Origin: Psychrobacter sp. TAE2020
Lineage (GTDB): Bacteria; Pseudomonadota; Gammaproteobacteria; Pseudomonadales; Moraxellaceae
NCBI RefSeq assembly: GCF_018919485.1
Contig: NZ_JAHLMU010000001.1
Span: 2,765,351-2,829,350, forward strand
DNA length: 64,000 nucleotides
Direction of reading: 5' to 3'
In this document: one piece after another, positions 44,944-53,200 of the stretch
Layout: every line of letters starts with the position of its first letter
How positions within the stretch are numbered: position 1 is the stretch's first letter
Position numbers and translations under genes: made by a program
Notes under the pieces: generated by a model
The model's database searches: none
Seen by the model: only the letters and a program-made list of their open reading frames with translations
What the model was told of the DNA's origin: nothing

Positions 44944-45534
44944 ATGACCGTTCGTATTTATGTGAGAGCCAGCACTAAGGATCAAGACGCTAAGAGAGCC
45001 TTATCCGACTTGATTAGTTTTAGCCAAAGCTATGATGATAACCATGTTGAATACGTTGAGCATTTCAGTGGTACAAAGCTCGATAGACCAGTATTAGCCA
45101 AGCTGCTAAAGGACGCTGAGCAAGGCGATATTCTGCTGGTTGAAAGCGTGGATAGATTAAGCAGATTATCTCAAGATGATTTTGCGATTCTAAAGCAGCG
45201 TATCAAAGATAAAGGATTACGATTGGTGGTGGCGGATCTGCCAACGACACATACGGTAAGTAAGGGCATGACAGGTGAGATCCTAACAGTGATTAACCAT
45301 ATGCTGATCGATTTGTTAGCAACGATGGCAAAGCTTGATAATGACAAGCGTAGAGAGCGCATCAAGCAGGGATTGGCTAACAGTGGCTATAAGCCCACTG
45401 GTAAGAAGCCTAATACAACGAAACACAACCGTATTAGAGAATTAAACAGTCAAAATAATATGACAAAAGAGGAAATCGCTAAGGCTGTTGGTGTTGGTGT
45501 CGCTACGGTTTATCGGGTCTTAAAGCAGGGCTAA
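44944..45534 (+). CDS. Serine recombinase (resolvase/invertase family)
   Basis: A 196-residue small serine recombinase. The nucleophilic Ser is in VRIYVRASTKDQDAKRA, the catalytic-domain motif in LLVESVDRLSRLSQDDF, and GMTGEILTVINHMLIDLLAT precedes the long E-helix. The C-terminal HTH (MTKEEIAKAVGVGVATVYRV) binds DNA. Such enzymes resolve plasmid or transposon co-integrates or invert DNA. Here the gene is flanked by inverted copies of an 18-bp motif and by IS remnants, so it may belong to a small mobile unit. GAGGTGGTGTT precedes ATG 44944. It is intact. Confidence 0.92.
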   Translation: MTVRIYVRASTKDQDAKRALSDLISFSQSYDDNHVEYVEHFSGTKLDRPVLAKLLKDAEQGDILLVESVDRLSRLSQDDFAILKQRIKDKGLRLVVADLPTTHTVSKGMTGEILTVINHMLIDLLATMAKLDNDKRRERIKQGLANSGYKPTGKKPNTTKHNRIRELNSQNNMTKEEIAKAVGVGVATVYRVLKQG

Positions 45535-45675
45535 TAACTGATGTATTTTAAATATTAGCCCATCACTATTATGATGAGTACTATATTTTGGAAAATATTG
45601 CCCTTCGTGATCACTCACTGTCGTCTAAAATGGACGCTTAGATATTTATGCTAGTAGCACCAATAGTTTTACTCC

Positions 45676-45693
45676 CTGAAATAGTCACAGTGT
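45676..45693 (-). repeat. Inverted 18-bp motif, right copy, by the serine recombinase
   Basis: The minus strand reads GAAGTACACTGTGACTAT, matching 15 of 18 positions in the left copy at 44761. Together they bracket the recombinase gene. Confidence 0.55.
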
Positions 45694-45807
45694 ACTTCGT
45701 GATGCACATGCAGTGAGCTTCTGGTCATTATTTTTATTTACCATAAGACTCGTTGTGGGAACAGTCGGGAGTTTTTGGGATTTGACCTGATAGTGAGCTT
45801 CTTAATT

Positions 45808-46074
45808 TTACTGCTTATATTGAGGATCAGATTTAAACCTATAGTTAGAGTTAGTAGTGCATTTTTCAAAAATATCCTGATCAATTGCTTTGTTATAGCT
45901 ATCTTGTAATTGTACCCTCGCAACACTTTGTTGGTCAGTAGTACAAATACTCCGATTCTTATAATCTTTTCTTTTATCGAGATTTTGATTATTCCAATCG
46001 AAAATACCGTAATTACAAGCGGAAAGACTTAAGTAGAAAACAACTGCTATAACACTAGAGAAGATTTTCATCAT
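45808..46074 (-). CDS. Small lipoprotein, paralogue 1 of a tandem triplet
   Basis: An 88-residue precursor with an N-terminal signal and lipobox (FYLSLSAC), which would be cleaved and lipidated at Cys 20. The mature part begins CNYGIFDWNNQNLDKRKDYK and continues with QQSVARVQLQDSYNKAIDQD and a third Cys in FEKC. It shares this frame with the two upstream neighbours: CNYGxFDWN, C in the middle, QxSxAR, YxxxID and a late Cys. The two non-lipidated Cys may form a disulfide. No function is recognised. Being on the periplasmic side of a membrane, it could act in exclusion or immunity, but nothing in the sequence shows that. Confidence 0.8.
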   Translation of the reverse strand: MMKIFSSVIAVVFYLSLSACNYGIFDWNNQNLDKRKDYKNRSICTTDQQSVARVQLQDSYNKAIDQDIFEKCTTNSNYRFKSDPQYKQ

Positions 46075-46163
46075 AAATTGCTTCTGACTGAGGTTTTTTA
46101 GGTTTAATTATCTCGAGTCTATTAGTATGAATCCAATTTTTAAATTATGATTAAGACTACAAC

Positions 46164-46418
46164 TTAGTTTGTGCTCTTAAATTTGTAGCTTGTGTTTTGA
46201 ATACAGCTATTCCCTATTTCACTATCTATTTTGTCAGAATATCTGTCTTTAAGAATATTTTTTGCAATACTCCTTTGAGTACTTTGGCATTTATCAATAT
46301 TTTTAGACCATGTAGGGTCTATTTGGCTACAATTCCAGTCCCCGAACTTACACGGAAAACATCCTGATAATATCAGACATGATATCATTATAATTTTGAT
46401 CTTAATAAGGCTTTTCAT
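46164..46418 (-). CDS. Small lipoprotein, paralogue 2 of a tandem triplet
   Basis: An 84-residue precursor with lipobox LILSGC. The mature form CFPCKFGDWNCSQIDPTWSK is the most diverged of the three and has two extra Cys, but it keeps the middle Cys followed by QSTQRSIAKNILKDRYSDKI and ends SCIQNTSYKFKS like the others. ATG 46418 has GGGGAG upstream. It is the middle gene of three tandem minus-strand copies. Family unknown. Confidence 0.8.
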   Translation of the reverse strand: MKSLIKIKIIMISCLILSGCFPCKFGDWNCSQIDPTWSKNIDKCQSTQRSIAKNILKDRYSDKIDSEIGNSCIQNTSYKFKSTN

Positions 46419-46438
46419 TGTGTATAAGCTCCCCGATA

Positions 46439-46702
46439 CTACCTGTATTTAGAATCAGATTTGAGTTTATAATTATGATTTTTAATACACTTATTAAAAA
46501 TATAGGTATCAATCTCATCTTTATATTTGGCATCTAGTTTATTTCTTGCAATACTCTGCTGCTCTATACGGCATTTCTCTGTTAGTTTATAAGCTCTAGT
46601 CTTATCAATATTTTGTTTATTCCAGTCAAAAACACCGTAGTTACAAGCGGATAGACTTAAGCAGAAAACTACTGTCATAACACTAAAAAGCATTTTTCCC
46701 AA
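46439..46702 (-). CDS. Small lipoprotein, paralogue 3 of a tandem triplet
   Basis: An 87-residue precursor starting at TTG 46702, chosen because it aligns with the start of paralogue 1; ATG 46693 is an alternative. Lipobox CLSLSAC; mature CNYGVFDWNKQNIDKTRAYK, then EKCRIEQQSIARNKLDAKYK, IDTYIFNKCIKNHNYKLK. It is closest to paralogue 1. It is first in the minus-strand order and 20 bases before paralogue 2, so the three may share a transcript. Confidence 0.8.
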   Translation of the reverse strand: MGKMLFSVMTVVFCLSLSACNYGVFDWNKQNIDKTRAYKLTEKCRIEQQSIARNKLDAKYKDEIDTYIFNKCIKNHNYKLKSDSKYR

Positions 46703-46837
46703 TGATTCTATAACGTTATCTTCCTAAAAAGTGGTTCAAAACAAGGTCGGTGCGCTATACAGGCACCGAACTGCCAGTGTTAGATATGAACTTAATAACT
46801 ATAAAATCGACTGTAGAGAATATAATTATCTAGCTGT

Positions 46838-47345
46838 ATGATTAAAATCTCCCAAGTTAATTTCGATGGGATTGACGGCAGAGGTCAAATAACTATGAGC
46901 AGAAAAATCCTTATTGAAAGAAGTAAGCATAATGAAATATATATCTTCGAGGGAAACATGCGTACATTTTCTTTAAAGGAGGATTTGTTTTGTTTACACA
47001 TGTCATCAGGTGTTGAGTATTTTGATACTATTGTCGAAGATGAGAATATTCCCGGTTACTATGATGAAAGTAAGATATTCTTTTTAGGAATTACTTATTT
47101 AAAGCTAGATTTTGTTGGACCTATGGAGAGCATTATAGAAATAGGTAATATCAAAGAAAATGATGTGGTTTTAGATTATGGAGGAGGATGGGGGGGATTT
47201 TAGTACTTATCAGATTCCTACTGGATTTAGTTTAGATATTGTCTGTAAAGATATCGAGCTAGAATTTTTTGATATAAAACCATTAGTAATTAATAATAAC
47301 CTAAGTATTGTATCTCGTTTATTCAGCTATTTGAAAGGTGCTTAG
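46838..47345 (+). pseudogene. Unrecognised protein frameshifted at a run of seven G
   Basis: The frame from ATG 46838 begins inside an IS3 end; a better start is ATG 46895 (MSRKILIERSKHNEIYIFEG), with AGAGGT nine bases upstream. It stops at TAG 47203, just after a run of seven G (47190-47196). If the run had six G, the frame would continue as WGDFSTYQIPTGFSLDIVCK and on to TAG 47343-47345, about 149 residues from the better start. The segment after the G-run keeps a natural amino-acid pattern, so this is one gene and either a phase-variable or a broken one. No family is recognised; it is soluble and beta-rich in appearance. Confidence 0.6.
46848..46886 (+). mobile_element. IS3-family right-end scrap
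   Basis: ATCTCCCAAGTTAATTTCGA and ATTGACGGCAGAGGTCAA match the post-orfB tail and right terminal repeat of the IS3 elements in this window. It supplies the apparent N-terminus of the gene that follows. Confidence 0.7.
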
Positions 47346-47376
47346 AAAAGTATAGCATAATCGGTCTTTTAGACGC

Positions 47377-47477
47377 TAGTAAGACAGATGTGGTTTGACT
47401 TCTATCGTCAGGCTACGTAACTAAAATCTCTCAAGTTAATGTCTACGGATTTAACATCATAGGTCAAACAGTATTTA
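47377..47477 (+). mobile_element. IS3-family right-end remnant
   Basis: It encodes KTDVWFDFYRQAT at the end of orfB and then the standard tail ATCTCTCAAGTTAATGTCTA and GGATTTAACATCATAGGTCA. Nothing of the element remains upstream of it. Confidence 0.82.
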
Positions 47478-47646
47478 TTATGTTGGATGTCTGTTTTACT
47501 GTTTCCATTTAGGTATACCCCAAGGGAACTATCTATTTCACCCCTCAAACGTATTAACAGACTACTTAAACAGACTGGCATAATGGAACCACTTATATTA
47601 GACCGCTAAGCCAGTTATGTTTATTACAACCTATTCATATATAGCA
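47478..47646. other. Short gap without a recognisable feature
   Basis: About 170 bases between the IS3 end and the replication pseudogene. No ORF, repeat or terminator is seen. Confidence 0.5.
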
Positions 47647-48333
47647 CTAAATACTTCGACGTCCAAACCCTTTTAAAAATGTATCTACGGTTGGTGCCAT
47701 AGGGCTATCATTAGACATAGGTATATGTTTATGAGCAATTTGCCGCGATTTAGGTAATGCGAATGTCGCGCCGTTGCTATATTCCTGGCATACCTTTGGA
47801 TATATTTGCTGCCAAGAGGGATAGGTAAGGGCTTCTGCTTTATTTCTTATGTCTGAAAAGCCAACCCTTCGAGCGGTCTCATAAACCACAGCATGAACAT
47901 ACTTTTGTTGAGCGGCATCAAGATAAGCGTGGCGACTGTTTGGATATTCTTGCTTGCTAGCATCCGCTAATGCCAGCAAGTCACGTGCTGAGCTTGGTGG
48001 CCACTCTTCAAGGATAGAGCGCTGCCGAGCTTGATGTCACTGATCACCAGTTGGCTTCAAATGCATGATGACTCTGACCCATAATATGGCTTTATGTATA
48101 GGGTAGTCTGCCTTTTTCGCTTTATTGCCAAAGCTTAGCTGCCATTCACCAAACAATCGCACTAGCTCTTTGGTTATTTGTCGCATCTGTTTGTTATCAT
48201 CAGTAGCATCGTCATCACGCCATGCGGTCGAAGTAGGCATCAACGTCTTGCTGTCCTTGTTCAACGTAGCGGGCAGCATGGTCAAATGCGTCGCCAGATG
48301 CATGTTTTTGATTGGTTTTTGAGGCTGACTCAT
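47647..48333 (-). pseudogene. Phage/plasmid replication-type protein with one in-frame TGA
   Basis: The frame from ATG 48333 (GGAGAG just upstream) to the stop at 47647 is interrupted only by TGA at 48037-48039. Joined, it gives 228 residues: MSQPQKPIKNMHLATHLTML at the start, QMRQITKELVRLFGEWQLSF, then after the stop HQARQRSILEEWPPSSARDL and YPSWQQIYPKVCQEY. The VRLFGEWQ helix and position after a DUF1376 replication gene suggest a replication P-like protein (helicase loader), but this is tentative. It overlaps the 3' end of the DUF1376 gene by 119 bases. A Trp or Arg codon turned into TGA is the likely lesion. Confidence 0.6.
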
Positions 48334-49120
48334 AGTGCTCTCCTTTGCTTTTTTTGTTTTTAGATTGGTACTGACGGTCGTTATTGATCCATGTAACAAA
48401 CACATCACATCGTCTGTCATCCGTTAAAATGGGATTGTTTTTTAGTTCTTGCTCTGTGTAGTACTTTTTGAAACTCTTAATATGATTGGCATAAGCTTTT
48501 GAATCTAATACTGGTGCTGATGACGATGCGTTTTTAAGTAAAGTGTTTGTCTGACTCAGTGTAGGTGCTGCCCAGTCTTTAATAGGATCAATATTTAAAC
48601 GGTTATTATTTAAGTGAGAGAGAGAAGAGTTATTAGATGAAGATAAAGATGATGATGACGGGCATTGCTCAAGCATATCGTTAGCATTGCTTAGGCATGG
48701 CTCAGATACTTCTTGTGCATTAGTTTTATCATCAGCAGACTTAAGGTTTTGACTATCAATGCTTTCATGTTTACCCCACCGAGCGTCCGCAGCTTTTTTA
48801 GCCCGTTCGGTTTTGACCCTTCTATTATTGGTCGCAGTTTCTTTTTTATCATTAAGATATGAGCTGAATAATAGCTCGCCATTACTTTCAAAGAGCTGAA
48901 TACTCAAAAGTAATTTGATAAACGTCTTTGTTTTAATGGCGGACAGTCCAGTGATCGCAGCAATGATTCTGTCATCATGTGGTATCTCACCATTCTTCCA
49001 ATAATCCATCATGAGTAAATACAGCGCGCCGACTTGCTCAGTACTAAAACGCGTGGTCATGGCAAGCATCTCACCAATATAAACGGGTAGCCAAATGCCC
49101 ACATCATCCTTACTCATCAT
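48215..49120 (-). CDS. DUF1376 (YdaU-like) phage replication protein
   Basis: A 301-residue protein. The N-terminal 90 residues (DVGIWLPVYIGEMLAMTTRF, then EQVGALYLLMMDYWKNGEIP) are a clear DUF1376 domain, found in replication-initiation (O-like) proteins of lambdoid prophages. A long low-complexity Ser/Asn linker follows (SSSSLSSSNNSSLSHLNNNR), then a C-terminal KSFKKYYTEQELKNNP segment. It overlaps the HTH gene upstream by 11 bases and the replication pseudogene downstream by 119 bases, in the compact order typical of phage early genes. Confidence 0.8.
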   Translation of the reverse strand: MMSKDDVGIWLPVYIGEMLAMTTRFSTEQVGALYLLMMDYWKNGEIPHDDRIIAAITGLSAIKTKTFIKLLLSIQLFESNGELLFSSYLNDKKETATNNRRVKTERAKKAADARWGKHESIDSQNLKSADDKTNAQEVSEPCLSNANDMLEQCPSSSSLSSSNNSSLSHLNNNRLNIDPIKDWAAPTLSQTNTLLKNASSSAPVLDSKAYANHIKSFKKYYTEQELKNNPILTDDRRCDVFVTWINNDRQYQSKNKKSKGEHYESASKTNQKHASGDAFDHAARYVEQGQQDVDAYFDRMA

Positions 49121-49457
49121 GTTCTCCTTGATTAGTTATTCTTGGTATAAAAAAATCCTCTGCGACGTCTAAGCGATCAAAGCTGTTTTTTGCGAGTCTG
49201 AATAGGATGTCAATCTTCTTTATGTCATAGCATTTCATATCAGCAGGTACTACTTTTAAATCACACATCGCCAGAATAGTGGCAAATTGCATCAGTTTGC
49301 TTTCTGTATGACTGCTATCTAACCAGCGCCCGACGGTGGTGGTATCAACACCGATGCCTTGTGCTAGTTGACCTCTTTTATACTTTGCAGCGCTTTGCAG
49401 TATTTGCGCCTGAATGCTGCGTGACTGTTCAAGTTGTTCTTTAGATAATGGGTACAT
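49110..49457 (-). CDS. Phage HTH regulator, CII-like or Cro-like
   Basis: A 115-residue protein with a helix-turn-helix (SAAKYKRGQLAQGIGVDTTT, then VGRWLDSS), a recognised pattern in CII-type activators (YKRxxLAxxIGVDxxTVxRW). It is divergent from the CI-type repressor over a shared operator region and starts an early operon with the DUF1376 gene. ATG 49457 has AGGAGA upstream. The length is a little greater than lambda CII. Whether it activates or represses cannot be told. Confidence 0.72.
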   Translation of the reverse strand: MYPLSKEQLEQSRSIQAQILQSAAKYKRGQLAQGIGVDTTTVGRWLDSSHTESKLMQFATILAMCDLKVVPADMKCYDIKKIDILFRLAKNSFDRLDVAEDFFIPRITNQGEHDE

Positions 49458-49533
49458 GGGATTCTCCTGTTATTCATTGGTAAATTTCACTTAGAGAAAT
49501 CTTTCCTAATGTAATAACGCTCTAAAATATTTA

Positions 49534-49609
49534 AGGTAAGTTTACTTACCTATTAAAGCATAGAAAACTTACCTTCTCAACTGATAAGATAAGTTACTTA
49601 TAGGTAAGG
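49534..49609. promoter_or_regulatory. Repressor operator cluster between the divergent phage-type genes
   Basis: An 18-bp palindrome AGGTAAGTTTACTTACCT at 49534-49551, a half-site ACTTACCT at 49567-49574 and a reverse half-site AGGTAAGG at 49602-49609. The last overlaps the Shine-Dalgarno of the CI-type gene, which suggests that the repressor controls its own synthesis as well as the divergent early operon. Confidence 0.78.
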
Positions 49610-49616
49610 TGATTTT

Positions 49617-50261
49617 ATGCAAACACTTGGAAAGCGATTATATAATCTTAGAAGAGAGAAGAAACTTGCTCGGGATGCTTTAGGGAAAAAGATTGGTGTT
49701 TCTAAAACAGCTATTAAGAATTGGGAAGACGATGAAAATGCACCTAAATTTGAGTACTTACAATTACTATCAAATTACTTTGGTTGTAGTATTGAGTATT
49801 TAACTGAAGGCACAGTATCGAAAAACGATCCTTCTTCAATATGTACAGAAAGTATGTACTATGCTCCTGTCCTAAACTTTACTCAAGCGGCTAAGTTCTA
49901 CATAGATTCTGAAAATATAGTAGTTGATAAATATATACCTATTTTAGGTGCTGAATATAGTGAATATCATTACTGGTTGATCCTAGAAAACGAAAGTATG
50001 CAGCCAGATTTCAAGGTCGGTGAACTAATTCTCATAAATCCTAAGTTAAGTCCTAGTCCTGGCGACTATATTGTTGCATTAGAAAAAAAATCAAAAGAAG
50101 TTGTTTTTAGGAAGTGGCGGTCACCAGGGATTGATGAAGGTACAGCCAAAAATTATTCACAGCTAGTTTCAAATAATAACGACTTTCCGATCATTGATAG
50201 TCGTTACACCCTTTTTGAGATATGTGGCGTCGCTATAGAGCATAGAATTAAACTGAGATAA
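49617..50261 (+). CDS. CI-type prophage repressor (XRE HTH plus S24 peptidase domain)
   Basis: A 214-residue repressor. Residues 1-60 form an XRE helix-turn-helix (LYNLRREKKLARDALGKKIG, then VSKTAIKNWE). The C-terminal half is an S24/LexA-like domain with the catalytic Ser in ENESMQPDFKVGELILI and the Lys in VALEKKSKEVVFRKW, so self-cleavage after DNA damage should be possible. It is divergent from the HTH/DUF1376 operon and has operator-like repeats in front. A following tyrosine recombinase gene converges on it. It shows that a prophage or phage-derived island was or is under SOS-type control here. Confidence 0.9.
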   Translation: MQTLGKRLYNLRREKKLARDALGKKIGVSKTAIKNWEDDENAPKFEYLQLLSNYFGCSIEYLTEGTVSKNDPSSICTESMYYAPVLNFTQAAKFYIDSENIVVDKYIPILGAEYSEYHYWLILENESMQPDFKVGELILINPKLSPSPGDYIVALEKKSKEVVFRKWRSPGIDEGTAKNYSQLVSNNNDFPIIDSRYTLFEICGVAIEHRIKLR

Positions 50262-50296
50262 TCTATTTTACTTTGTAACTATACTCAGCAAACTTT

Positions 50297-53200
50297 CTAA
50301 GACTCCTTATCAATAATGGACAGGGTTTCGTCAGTGATGAGCATCATGTGTACAAAAAATCTTAGTAGCGGTGAGTATTGCCATTTTCTTGTTTCACTTC
50401 TATTATCTCGGCTAGCAATACCAATATTGATAGTGTTTATCGAATCATTAGACTGTTGCTTAGCGTTTCGAAAATCAGCAGATGACATGGTTTTCATCAA
50501 TATAGATTTGTTACTAGTTATCAGCCAATGCTTTAAAGGTAGTAGTTCTTTAGCGATATTGATAAAGCGCTGTAATTCTTTGTCCTCTTCTCTTGAGAAT
50601 GATATATAGGCTCTACTATTAGATATTTTCCGACTGCATATTTCAAAGAACCAAGCCCAGTCAGACTCTAATGTTTCTCGTAGCCGATAAGCATTACTTA
50701 ATAAGGGTGACAGTAGTCTTAGGTCACTTTGATATTGGATATTAAGTGGGCTTAAGGGAGTAGTCTCTAAATCTGTAGTATTTACAAAGCGGGGCTTACC
50801 GCGTTTGGTGGTGATGACGACTACATCTCTTGCACGTTCTATTAAAATATCTGCATCGTACATAGAAATATTTGCAAGTTGTGCGGCTTTGTTTAATGGT
50901 ATTTCGTCATCAGATGCTTGTAGGAGCAGTTGTATTCGGTTTATGCCATAGCGACTAAACAGCTCGTCAGTGGCTGGCGTCTCAGTGCTGAATAAAAGAT
51001 ACTTATCAGAGTTTTCGACTGCAAATCGCGGTGACTTGCGTTTGCCTTTTATAACACTTTTGAATAAAGGCTTACGGATACTGGGTATATTGATCATACC
51101 GTTATCAGTAATGTCGCCGTTATCATTAATCATTCTTTCAGTAAGCTCAGTAAATCTGGTGATACTAAGTAGCGTTTTTTTAGGTAGTTCTATATCAGAG
51201 AAGCTTAAAGCATAAGTAGCCATAAGAGTAGCAAAGTGGTTGTAATACTCAAAGCTACGCTGCGGCGATAAATGCCCCATTATACCGGACAAGGCGTACC
51301 AGCGATCTTGCCCATCTATATGCTCACCAAGTAAGCCATGTTTGATACGTAATACATCGCTGTTATCATAATTAGTTAATGACTGAACTAGATCTGGATG
51401 ACCTAATAGTACTAATGATAAGTTGCTCACCGCAGTATGCCTAAAGCCATGGAAGGTATGTTTGGCAAATTTATCATCCAACGAGATGTCTTTTAAGACT
51501 TGTTTGAGTAACTGTAGGGGGACATGGTCATCGATAGGGAGCTGATCAGATGACAAGGTAAAGATAAACTTGTTTGAGTTGTTGACGATATTGCTTTGCA
51601 CAAAGGTCATAAAAAAGTGCAATTCATCGGGTTTTAAAAGAGCAAAAATGGGAACGCGGCGGTTGCTGCTTTGGGTCTTAATTGGGCGGTAGCTATTAGG
51701 CCTGATTACAACTGAAGGCGTCGCTTCCTTCAAACCTTCGATGTCGTCATACTTTAGTCCAAGTAGCTCTTTTTTACGCATGCCAGTACGGTAGACTAAT
51801 ATAAATAACAGCGCGAACATCTCTCGTTCTAATATATCTATAGACCCCATTATTTGATCGATAATCGCTTTGTAAGCTTGCGGTGATATCAGCTCCGCAC
51901 GCACACGCCGACCGTTTTCGGACTGTTGGAAGTTCACTGAGGGTAGGTTATATTTGCTCTTAGCAAAGTTGTGCATACTCTTGAATAAGTTGGCAGAGTA
52001 TCCAATGTCAGTATTGTTTCGTACGACAGCCTTATATTCTAAAATATCTTCATAAAGCTCCTCAAACTCTTCTTCTGACCAAATATCAAGTGGCTGCGCC
52101 GTTGTGAAATATAACCATTCATATCCTACGGTTCTAATATATTTCAAAATAGACTCATTACTAAGCGATTTTGACTCCTTTCGATTGAGTAAACTTAGTA
52201 CCCAATCTAATAAAATCTTTTCACTTAAGTCATCATATTGCTCGTAGCGTTTTTGTACTCTTTTGATAAGGGTGTAAGTCTTCTGAACGATTTTTTTCTT
52301 ATTCTGTTTTTCATCCATTTTGAAGTCTTTAGTAAGATTCATAATTAAATCTGACTTTCTAACCTCTATCTTTTTGCTAGAACTACTAGGTGTCTCTTTT
52401 TGATTAATAGAGTTTTGGTTGATAGACAGCATTAAGATATGTTCTAGATCATACGGCTCATCTTTATACTGATGTTTTTGGTTTAAAAAACGGTTAAAGT
52501 CCTGCGTACTTAGTCCAACAGTGTTATGTACACCTCGCAGCACCCCAACTGAAGCATGGTCAATATCAGCGCCATCGAGCCACTCCCAGTGATAACTGGC
52601 GTAATATAAAAACCTTGAAAAAGGAGGTGGCTTAATACCTAAAGGCCTGATCACGTCAGACAATGCCACGGTCAAGTATTGTTTTATCTTATTTTCTGAA
52701 AGCTTGGCAATGATATGTTTAATCTCTGCTTGATTACTGTTTTTATGGTAACGCATCAGCCAGCATTGACTGACTACATCTAAGACGATTTGCTTGGTGT
52801 TATAAAGCGTATCACTACTTTCTATACGTTCGTTACCATAGCGTTTTTGCACAAAGCGTGGCGAGACCACTATTCTTTCATTAATAAACGGCTGATACTC
52901 CCTATTAAGTAAAGAATCAAGCCACCCTTGAAGCATCTGTACCTCATTAATGCCGCCATATACAATACCTGAGAATACCAGCCAACCTAAGATTTGCTCT
53001 TGGCTGTAATCACTTGTTTGATTCCAGTGGTGTTGTACTGCGCGAATAGTTTTGACCAGTAACTTGCCATTTTTTACCCAATCTGCATTTATAATCAGTG
53101 GATTGGTTTTAATAGGTTGTGGCGCTATTATTTTAGGGTAATGATGCTCAGCTAACATGTAATGATGATTTTGATAGTCAATAAACTTACTGATGGTTTG

